From contig CP093830.1 of NCBI GenBank assembly GCA_033063855.1, positions 7,812,854 through 7,876,853 on the forward strand: a DNA stretch of 64,000 nucleotides. The letters run 5' to 3'. Numbering within the stretch: position 1 is the stretch's first letter; each line of letters begins with the position of its first letter. The stretch comes from Smittia aterrima. Taxonomy: Eukaryota; Arthropoda; Insecta; Diptera; Chironomidae. Shown here in pieces: positions 55,366 through 62,862 of the stretch. The notes under the pieces were generated by a model that saw only the letters and a list, made by a program, of their open reading frames with translations, was not told the DNA's origin and did no database searches. The translations under genes and the position numbers were made by a program.

Positions 55366-57432
55366 AAGGAAAAACGAAGCTTCTTGGGGATGAGGGGAAA
55401 GCAATTAAGAGAATTTTCCTTTGAGCGTCTTGAAAAGTGACACAAAAAGACTTTATCATGTGCTACAAAGTATAGAGAATGATTCTCGTCTCGTATGACG
55501 ACGACGGATGCAAGCGAGGGCAGGTAAATATCATCAAAGTTTTGCTTTAGATAACAAATTAACGCTCGTTGAGCAGAAGAAGTTCAGTCTGTCTACTTAA
55601 GTCTCATGAAAGAGGCAAAGGATCTCCTCGAATGAAACAGAACGTGCTTGAACTCATCTTATCTTAAATTATTCCCGCAAATAACTTGCAATCCTTCCTT
55701 GTGCCTTCAAAATTTATCACATGAAGCCAAAACTTCACATTCACCCTTTGATGTCTTTCACCGACCTAAAAGTTCACATGACTTGATTTACAAAAGCTTT
55801 TGCTCGCCTGAATATTCCAAACATGCACGACATTTATCGCTTTTCCTTTCCGCTTCCTCATTTCACTTTTTGCATAATCATTTTGATTAATATTTGAGAA
55901 GGAAAACATCACCAGCCAGACACAAAGCGAAAGAGCTCTCTGTTGTCCACAACCACGATCTGTTCTTTTGCTTTGACTTTAATCAGATTATTGTTGATTA
56001 TATGTTCCTAGACTCGAGATGAAGCCAACGACGTTGACCGTTCTAAAAGGTTTACATTCAAACTGAGAGATTAAATAAAACGAGTTATTATTACAACTTC
56101 TCGAAGGACGATAAGCGCGCACAGTTAAGCTTCGTCTGTCTAATTAAAAATCCTTGCAAGTGGAAAGGTGAACATGAGAGAAGCCAACACGAAGCGCATA
56201 ACGTTTCAAACTTATGTTTAAATAAAGTTTATTTTTCAGATATTATTTTAATCCCTTTATGCTCAATTTAAAACGTTCTCGCTCCGACATTCTCATCAGG
56301 AAGGATGCTGAATTGAAATCGTCTGAAATGCGGATTAAAAATTATTTTTCGTCTTTGCTGTTTAAGGGTTCGCTCTGAATAACGTGCGTCTGTGTGTTTA
56401 TTTAAAGTTTTAAAACTTTATTTGCTCCTAAAATCGTTTAATGATACATGATTTGCCATTTAATAAACTGTTGTGTGCACTCGGGCGCATTTTCATCGAG
56501 CGCTTAAGGGGATCACAAACAAGACGAGCACGGAGAGACAACGACCGAACGTCTGCATGAAAAAGGGTTACACAATATTTTCTGTTTAATGCTGAGATCG
56601 GTTGAATTTTTCTGCGCAATGATTTCTAAGACATTGAGCAATTGGATTTAATTAGGGGACGAAATTGATGACTTTCCTGTTTTGATTCGTATGGAGTGAG
56701 TTATTCGACTTTAATGATGGCAATGAACTCACTTTTTGATGTTGCTTCGGGTGCAATCACTTTCATTTACCTTTAAAGAGACTAATTTGTGAATTAGCCA
56801 GCTCGAAGTAAGTAAATCAATTTAATGAACTTTTAGATCAACTTCCTCTCAATTCAATTTACAATCTTCTGCTTCCTCTCTCTCTCATAGCTCTAAGGCT
56901 CAATTTGAATTATTGACTCAAAGACTTAATAAATTTTGTTTTTATCGTTGCGTTCCGTGGAATAAAAATTGGCACAGAAGCTTCGCCGAAAAAAGCTTCA
57001 TCGGATAGCGAACAAAAAGTGAAAAGCTCGTAAATTAATTAAAAACTGTTTGAGTAGAATTGGTTGGCGCGAGAGCACTTAACAATCGCTTAAATTCCAA
57101 AGCCGTCTGATGTTAACAATTCAATAATTAACGAACAAGTTGAATTCTCTTAATTAATGATTGTGAACTCATAAGTGGGCACGAGATACTTGATATTTAT
57201 GAAGGCTCCAAGACCATTATACTTCGAAGTGGTGGAGGGTTTCCTTGATTAAGTCGCACAAATTGAGATTGTTCTTTTGACCGTAATCGATAGCTTCATA
57301 GATGTTGACTGGAATGAAGACTAAGGGACGTTAATTGATGCATAAATTGATGGGATTAGCTGGGACGACTTTAAGTAATGTCAATCAAGTTTTTTAGAAT
57401 AGAACTTTCCGCTTGAAAGCTTTCGATGAAAT

Positions 57433-57693
57433 TTATGATCGCTCCCCCATCAGATTGACTTTCTGTATTACTATGTAGGCAGCGCTAATATTAGAACGAC
57501 ACCGGATCGTGTCCATGGAATTAACCAACTGGAGAACGATTTTCAACCTTTTCCTTAATGATTTTGACACCTCTATTGAACAACAAATCAACGCGAAAAC
57601 GTCAACTATGGAAATTAGTTCAATGATCCATTGAAGAAGATTGTAATCCAGCTTATCGACGGTCAAGCTTATATTAAACCGCCTATTAGGCAT
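57433..57693 (-). pseudogene. Membrane-protein-like ORF, possible chemoreceptor remnant
   Basis: The 86-codon minus-strand frame has one clear hydrophobic helix (LLQWIIELISIVDVFALICC) followed by a basic segment (SKSLRKRLK) and an amphipathic stretch. This order resembles the TM6/intracellular-loop part of insect gustatory receptors, although the TYhxxxxxQF signature of that family was not found after it. Just upstream on the same strand, an ATG at 57927 opens a frame beginning MFKKINFEVSFSEF and containing RILLLRLFLPFQ. It is closed by a stop after 56 codons. Another open stretch in a different frame lies between the two. Broken frames and absent splice sites would fit a decayed, internally deleted copy. 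The family assignment is a guess. Confidence 0.18.
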
Positions 57694-58132
57694 TCAATTT
57701 AATGTGCGAATAGCTATGGTCGAAGTACTTGCGAAAGCTTTGAAAAGTTAGAGCAATCAGTGAGGACTGGAAATTGAAAAAGTTTGAACATTTCGCGATT
57801 CTTTTGAAACTCTCCAACATCTCAGATTTCCTTTCAATGAATTGAGTTGAAAAGGGAGGAACAATCTTAACAGAAGTATACGTTTAAATTCGCTGAAAGA
57901 GACTTCAAAGTTAATCTTCTTAAACATTTCGTTCAGTTTCTTTTATTAGTCAGCTCTTAACACTTCTTTAAGAAAACTTGTAAATGTCAAGTGACATTTT
58001 TTTTTCAAGTAATATTTTAATAATTCAGAAATCATAAAGTTGAAATTATTCTTTTAAACTTACAGTTGACTCAACTGAGTTGAGAATCATTCGAGATAGA
58101 AAATCGCGACATCTAAAAAAATTCGGAAGACC
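57694..58132. other. Spacer between ORF remnant and repeat island
   Basis: Apart from the ATG-started 56-codon minus-strand frame at 57927-57757 mentioned with the neighbouring ORF, I see only AT-rich sequence. A small imperfect palindrome, GTTGACTCAACTGAGTTGAG, lies near 58065. Confidence 0.4.
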
Positions 58133-58146
58133 GGTCACAGGTGACC
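58133..58146. repeat. Palindrome beside the repeat element
   Basis: GGTCAC and GTGACC form a perfect inverted pair separated by AG. It sits 6 bp outside the left inverted end of the next element and may belong to it or be its target. Confidence 0.4.
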
Positions 58147-58172
58147 TGGTAGAAGGATTTTTTCGATTAGAC

Positions 58173-58298
58173 TTAAGATTAGGATCAAGATTAGGGTTAG
58201 GATTAGGATTAAGATTAGGATTAAGATTAGGATTAGGATTAAGATTAGGGTTAGGATTAGGATTAAGATTAGGATTAGGATTAGGGTTAGGATTAAAA
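58173..58298 (+). repeat. Telomere-like hexamer array, 21 units
   Basis: Twenty-one hexamers in perfect phase: mostly TTAGGA and TTAAGA, with TTAGGG at three positions plus TCAAGA and TTAAAA variants. The usual insect telomere unit is the pentamer TTAGG, and Diptera have lost it, so this is unlikely to be a functional telomere. It lies inside a transposon-like element and is best read as a degenerate microsatellite. Confidence 0.9.
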
Positions 58299-58359
58299 AT
58301 TTTGGGCACTTCCGGTCAAATTTTGGTCACTTCCGGTCAAATTTTGGGCACTTCCGGTC
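58297..58359 (+). repeat. 21-bp tandem repeat, three copies
   Basis: Three adjacent copies of the unit AAATTTTGGGCACTTCCGGT plus a final C occupy 58297-58317, 58318-58338 and 58339-58359. The middle copy has T instead of G at one position. More diverged CCGGTC-bearing sequence follows to about 58392. Confidence 0.85.
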
Positions 58360-58437
58360 GACTTTGCGGCCACTTTCGGAGCTCTCCCGGTCGTCTACTA
58401 TTCATTTCTGCCATAAATTTGCCATAAATTTTTGCTA

Positions 58438-58482
58438 ACAGACAGACGGACAGACGGACAGACGGACGGACAGACGGACAAA
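58438..58482 (+). repeat. GACA/GACG tetranucleotide microsatellite
   Basis: Alternating GACA and GACG units run for about 45 bp close to the right inverted end of the element. Confidence 0.9.
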
Positions 58483-58521
58483 GTGGCCACAATAAGGTTT
58501 TTTCTAATCGAAAAAATCCTT

Positions 58522-58646
58522 AAAAAGAACATGAAGCTCTACAGCAACAGCTCAAGAGAACAAGTCAACAGCTTGAGCAGATTGAGAAAGAGGATTGATA
58601 GAGGGTTAGTAGTGCTATAAGAACTTCTTATTAGGAAGGCGTCAAT
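58522..58646. other. Spacer between two repetitive elements
   Basis: Unique-looking 125-bp sequence. An open frame passes through it from the upstream array but has no independent support. Confidence 0.5.
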
Positions 58647-58655
58647 GCTCAATTT
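58647..58655. repeat. Left target-site duplication (GCTCAATTT)
   Basis: Identical to 59680-59688. It directly abuts the first base of the foldback element. Confidence 0.7.
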
Positions 58656-59679
58656 GGCGTATGACATTCTATCATACTCGCAGAATTCTAGTAGAATTCT
58701 ACGTGCAAGTAGAATTCTACTAGAATTATGTAGAATTATGTAGAATTATGTAGAATTCTATTAGAATTATATAGAATTCTAGTAGAACAGCATAATTCTA
58801 ACAGAATTCTACTAGAATATAGAAATCGGCCTAATAGAATTCTATTTCAGTTTTTATGCAAGTAGAAATTCTACTTGACAAATTTTTTAGAATTCTACAA
58901 GAATTCTACACAATTCTAATAGAATTCTAAATAATTCTATAACAATGTCAGTAGAATTCTATTTCAAGTTCATTGTGAACAAGTGAAATACGCCCAATTA
59001 TAATGGAGTTTCATTAGAATTTATAATTCCAAAAGATGTTTACTACGAGATGAAGGCGTGAAACATTAGTTTAAGAAATAAATCTGAGAATGGGGTGTTA
59101 AGCTGAGCATGCTGCGCATGCACAGCTTGGTTGTTTAAAAACATGCGTCAAGTCAGCATAACTAGGGCTGACGCGGGGGTTTAAACCCTTGAATTATGTC
59201 AAACAGCTTTGACAGGTATAATTTTCAAGAAATAAATCTGAGAATGGGGTGTTAAGCTGAGCATGCTGCGCATGCACAGCTTGGTTGTTTAAAAACATGC
59301 GTCAAGTTAGCATAACTAGGGCTGACGCGGAGCTTAAACCCTTAAATTATGTCGATGCTATAACGATTTATCTAAAGTGATGTTTTGAGTTGAGTAAAAA
59401 TATGTTTTAGAAATTGTATTTTTTCTAAAAATTTTAATAGAATTCTATTGGATCATAGTAGAATTCTACTTGCAACTTGCAAGCAAATCCATTTTTAACC
59501 TGTGCAAGTAGAATTCTAGTAGAATTCTAGACAAAAGTAGAATTCTACTAAATTCTATTGAATTCTATTGGAATTCTAGTAGAATTCTATGTTCTATTAG
59601 AATTCTATCAATTCTATGCAAGTAGAATTCAGATAGAATTCCAATAGAATTCTGCGAGTATGATAGAATGTAAAACCCC
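58656..59679. mobile_element. Foldback-like DNA transposon, 1,024 bp, non-autonomous
   Basis: The 9-mer GCTCAATTT flanks both sides (58647-58655 and 59680-59688), as expected for a target-site duplication. The outermost 35 bp form inverted ends: the first 8 positions (GGCGTATG versus GGGGTTTT) match at 5, and the next 27 (58664-58690 against 59645-59671) match perfectly, including CATTCTATCATACTCGC. Inside, each arm is built of degenerate TAGAATTCTA units: I count 11 GAATTC in the left arm (to about 58960) and 12 in the right (from about 59438). The centre holds a 154-bp tandem repeat. No transposase is present. Modular inverted arms plus a 9-bp duplication match Foldback-type elements, related to the Mutator/MULE superfamily. 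The superfamily is inference; the structure is directly visible. Confidence 0.8.
59073..59353 (+). repeat. 154-bp tandem repeat, about 1.8 copies, inside the foldback element
   Basis: The unit starting AAGAAATAAATCTGAGAATG begins at 59073 and again at 59227. The second copy runs to about 59353 and is nearly identical apart from a few substitutions, e.g. AGTCAGC versus AGTTAGC and GGGGGTTT versus GGAGCTT. Each copy contains a hairpin: GCTGAGCATG and CATGCACAGC around CTGCG, with one mismatch. The first copy also contains the palindrome GGGTTTAAACCC. High identity suggests a recent duplication. Confidence 0.85.
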
Positions 59680-59688
59680 GCTCAATTT
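59680..59688. repeat. Right target-site duplication (GCTCAATTT)
   Basis: Identical to 58647-58655. It directly follows the last base of the foldback element. Confidence 0.7.
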
Positions 59689-59918
59689 TTTTTTTGGATG
59701 TTACACAAAAAGGATTTTCAGAATTTGTCGATCTTTTTTCTGTGACAAAAATTGTCTTGTAATTGTCAATGTACGTGTTTTCCCTCAAAAAATTAAAAGA
59801 TCTCCTTCCTGTGATTAAAAGGACATTGAACGAAATTGAAGAACAACTACTTCCTCACCCAAATTCGTCAAAGAAAGAAATTTTTGTTCGGTCTGAGGTG
59901 TTGAGTGGAAGAGTTAAA
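59689..59918 (+). promoter_or_regulatory. Short upstream region of the ionotropic receptor gene
   Basis: Only 230 bp separate the foldback insertion from the chosen start codon, so the core promoter must lie here or within the element. I see no clear TATA box or strong initiator. The reading frame is open back to 59763 with an in-frame ATG at 59769, which leaves the 5' end ambiguous. Confidence 0.35.
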
Positions 59919-62324
59919 ATGAAAACTTTAATATTTTTGTTTCTTAGTGCAATCAGCCTATCAAGCAGTGAAAAAGTTAATTTACTGTCGGTGACCGTTG
60001 AGTCTGCCACCAGCGAGAAATGGGGTTCGCTGTCTTTGGCTTTAGACAACGTCTCAAACCATTTATTCCATTTGGAAACGAGAATGTTCATCAACAACTA
60101 TGGAGTTGACTCAGAAACGATGACGTGGCTGATGCTCAGAAGCTTAAACAAGCGAGGAATGCCATTCAAACTCCAGAACCTTCAAATTGGCAACAAGGAA
60201 ATTCTTCTCAACACTTCTGCTCTCTTGACTTTCAACTCATTCGAAAAACTTAGCGAATTCAACAAAAAACTGATTCTGACAAACGAGTACTATCGACCGC
60301 TTCAGCTTTTTGTGTATTGTGAAGGAGCAAGCATTGAAGACATCAGATCATTGGCATTGGACGTTCGTCGATTGGATTATCAGCACATCATCCAGTATCA
60401 AGACTTTATTGTTGAAGAAGCGGAATTCGTTAAGCTCATGACTTTTGTCTGGTATTCACCTGGAAAATGCAGTGAACTGCAATTGATCGAAGTCAACAAG
60501 TTCAACAAACTCACGAAAAAATGGATAAATGGAAAATTCCTTTTCGAAAAGCTTGAGAACTTTCATAACTGCAAACTTAATTTTACTGCAAAAGAATTTA
60601 ATCATGAAGGAACGCAATTTCCGCCATTTATTGTTGGAGAGTTGGGTAGACATCTGAATTATCGATTAGGAAGGACCCTAAGAAGTATGCATCATGATGA
60701 AAAGTTCTATGGAGTGCGAGGTTGTTACAATGGTTACGACCTCGTTCATAAGTAAGAAAACAAGTGGCAGTAGCAGTTCGTAACGAATTTACTGTAGGGT
60801 TTTTCATCCGTCGGACTGGTTACAGGGGGTTGGGCTTTACTGCGTTTACTGGTCCAAGGTTGACCAAAATTTGGTCAACTTTAAGATCCATGCACTTGAT
60901 TCCACATGCTGATCATTTCTTGTGAACTAGTTACAGCGGAAATTCGCTTCCGTCTTCGAACAAAAATTATTTTCAAACTAAAATTCTACTTTTTGTATGG
61001 AAGATTTTGGGCACGTGGGCCCGATACTAATGAGCTAGTCAAAAATCCTCAAAAGTTGTTTTGCGTATTTAAATTATCTATCGACTGGTGAAGAAATTAT
61101 AACGCTAGCTCATCGTGTTCACGAGTTATCTCAATCACGGGCCACGGGTAACGGACGTCGCACCACTATAGGAATGTTCCATCCTTCGGATGAAAAACCC
61201 TAAAAATCAATGTTGGCTAATTCCTTCATGCAACCACTATTAACTTTATTTTATTCAATAATCGATTTAGCCAAAATGGCAGCAAGAAAAACTTTATTGC
61301 GTTTCCCGTTGAGTATCTGCCTTCTCGATTGTCAGCTCCACCAAGCGAAAATTATTCTGAATACGAAAAGCTGATCATGCCTTTCGACTTCTTCACTTGG
61401 GCATTGATTGCGTTAACGTTCGTGACTGCATTTACGACGGTTCTGATTTTGTACTGCGTGAAACGATCGATAAGAGAATTCGTCATTGGTTCAAATGTCA
61501 CGACACCTTCGCTAAACATAATTCAGATCTTTTTCGGAATCTCGCAAGTCGTCTTGCCCAAGAGTAATTTTGCGAGATTCTTAACAATGTTGTTCATCTT
61601 ATTCTGCTTGATCATCAGAACAGCATGGCAAGGAAAAATCTACGAGTTCATGCAAAAAGATATTTCGAAACCAGAGATTCAAACAGTCGAACAGATGATC
61701 GAGCAAGGTTACGACTTTTACATGTTTGAACTCTACGCAAAACAACATCCAGAATCAGAAATATCAAAAAGGTGAAATACTATTCAGTCCTGAATTTTGA
61801 TTGTTTCCATTATGAAAAATATAATTTATTTCAGGGGAAATTTCAGGAATCAAAGTAAATTGGACATCGAAAATTTATTTAAAACTGGTTTCAAAGGAGT
61901 TTTGCAAACTGATATTATGACTGAATTATTGACCGCAATGTTTACAAACAGACGCCTTGAAAAAAGGTTGAGGAAAGAAGTTCTCTACGTTTCAATGTGC
62001 GGAATGTTGTTTTCTCCTAATCATCATTACTTCAGGATCTTTGATTTAAAGTCTCAACAGCTTTTCACAGCGGGATTTATCAATTATTACATTGATCATG
62101 AATACCAACATAAAATGTTCACGCGAGCACTACAGGAAGAATTCGACCACCAAAAAAGGTTGAACATGAGGCAGCTTGAGCCTGGATTCGCGATTTGGTT
62201 GACAAGTTTGACGTTCACTTTCTTTGCATTCTCCTTGGAATGGTTGAACAATTTTAAAGATTATTTGGTAATCAAATACATTTTTAAGGCTTTTTTCCGA
62301 GCGCAGAATGGCTCAATGCACTAG
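59919..62324 (+). CDS. Divergent ionotropic receptor (IR), three exons, 607 aa
   Basis: Exons are 59919-60751, 61271-61771 and 61835-62324, with GT/AG introns in phase 2 (GTAAGA donor, ATTTAG acceptor; GTGAAA donor, TTTCAG acceptor). The frame is continuous. Insect IRs are membrane cation channels derived from ionotropic glutamate receptors and used in taste, smell and humidity or temperature sensing. Seen here: signal peptide MKTLIFLFLSAISLSSS; long poorly conserved extracellular part to about residue 310; the IR hallmark YEKLIMPFDFFTWALIALTF entering TM1 (320-341); pore loop about 358-376; TM2 379-393; the family motif RTAWQGKIYEFM (394-405) and PEIQTVEQMIEQGYDFY (412-428) opening lobe S2; TM3 561-581 ending SLEW; short cytoplasmic tail. 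Glutamate-binding residues are not evident, as usual for divergent IRs. The exact subfamily is not assigned. The ATG at 59919 gives a signal peptide; an upstream in-frame ATG at 59769 would add 50 residues and is less likely. Confidence 0.9.
60752..61270 (+). other. Intron 1 of the IR gene, enlarged by a MITE
   Basis: A GTAAGA donor follows LVH at residue 277, and the ATTTAG acceptor restores the frame to NQNGSKKNF. Length is 519 bp. Removing the inserted element and one TA leaves 113 bp, close to the other short introns in this locus. Confidence 0.85.
60797..61200. mobile_element. 404-bp MITE with TA duplication (Tc1/mariner-like ends)
   Basis: Perfect 14-bp inverted ends GGGTTTTTCATCCG (60797-60810) and CGGATGAAAAACCC (61187-61200) are flanked by TA on both sides (60795-60796 and 61201-61202). 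There is no coding capacity. An internal palindrome, GTTGACCAAAATTTGGTCAAC, lies around 60858-60880. TA duplication and size fit a Tc1/mariner-derived MITE; the superfamily is inferred only from the TA. Confidence 0.75.
61772..61834 (+). other. Intron 2 of the IR gene (63 bp)
   Basis: Donor GTGAAA and acceptor TTTATTTCAG, phase 2. It joins ISK to RGNFRNQ without a frame break. The short length is typical of compact insect introns. Confidence 0.85.
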
Positions 62325-62553
62325 AATATTTGCATGAAAATGATCAAGAAAATTAAGCACTAAATGTTGATTTATTTTCTGAGAAAAGATTTAAAGCCAA
62401 ATGACGTAAAGATGGCGCGCAAAGTCACAAAACGTGTAAACCTGTTGCAAAGATTTTAAAAATCTGATTGCTTTATTCACCAATTTAAAAAGGTTTATGT
62501 TGCACAAAAAAATTCTTAAGAAATTTAAGTAATTTTAAGAAACTTGAATGAAA

Positions 62554-62559
62554 AATAAA
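62554..62559 (+). terminator. AATAAA poly(A) signal candidate for the IR gene
   Basis: First clear AATAAA after the IR stop codon, 229 nt downstream, and before the protease promoter region. Confidence 0.45.
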
Positions 62560-62704
62560 ATCGTTACTTTTTGGAATTTCTATGTAATTCGACAAGTGTC
62601 CAATCACAAAATCGTTTGTTTATTTGAAAATGTATCTCACTCGAGAGCAATTGTTATGAATCATCACTTTGGGAAATATTTTCATTCCACGAATATTTTA
62701 ATTG

Positions 62705-62794
62705 CGATAAGATGAGTTTTGATAGCAAAATATTCCATCACCATGCAATTGAATCGTTATCGCTTCTGATAAAAATTGCGATAAAACTATTTCA
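62705..62794 (+). promoter_or_regulatory. GATA-motif cluster and core promoter of the protease
   Basis: Five GATA cores fall within 80 bp: CGATAAG (62705), TGATAG (62720), TTATCG (62757, reverse), TGATAA (62767) and CGATAA (62779). TGATAG and TGATAA match the WGATAR consensus. A TATA-like GATAAAAA starts at 62768 and an initiator-like TTCAGCT at 62791, about 26 bp apart. GATA factors drive midgut digestive-enzyme genes in insects, so gut expression is a reasonable inference. Confidence 0.4.
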
Positions 62795-62862
62795 GCTACT
62801 TGTGTATAAGACCTGTCGTATTTTTCTTGCCGCTTAGTTTTCTTTTAATCGTCTTACTGAAA

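Larger units (their letters stand above)
43861..57432. other. Gene-poor AT-rich stretch, intergenic or intronic
   Basis: No gene recognised. The longest frames of the whole desert fall here: 48392-48829 (plus, 145 codons), 49024-49410 (minus, 128) and 47732-48067 (plus, 111). They begin at non-ATG codons or lack any domain, and 145 codons is close to the expected maximum by chance. A cluster of TTCTCGA motifs lies at 46000-46088 and a GA microsatellite at 55346-55365; both are listed separately. A short (AAT)5 run sits at 49566-49580. Confidence 0.5.
58153..58521. mobile_element. Non-autonomous element with 19-bp inverted ends enclosing tandem repeats
   Basis: The left end AAGGATTTTTTCGATTAGA (58153-58171) is the exact reverse complement of 58503-58521. 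Between them lie three different tandem arrays: TTAGGA-type hexamers, a 21-bp TTCCGGTC-containing repeat, and a GACA/GACG microsatellite. There is no coding capacity. The long frames through the hexamers (GLGLRL repeats on plus, NPNPNL repeats on minus) are translation artefacts of the array. Inverted ends with variable tandem repeats inside are typical of MITEs that capture or grow microsatellites. No clear target-site duplication was found, so the true ends may differ slightly. Confidence 0.6.
62325..62862 (+). other. IR-protease intergenic region
   Basis: This 538-bp spacer contains the presumed 3' untranslated region of the IR gene and the presumed promoter of the protease. I see no coding exon. 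Besides the poly(A) signal and GATA cluster listed separately, it holds only AT-rich sequence. Confidence 0.6.

Noticed and set aside
58046..58427. ORFs on both strands through the hexamer array (NPNPNL-rich on minus, GLGLRL-rich on plus)
   Set aside because: They are direct translations of a phased 6-bp repeat, which stays open because the unit length is a multiple of three. No start context, domain or flanking coding sequence.
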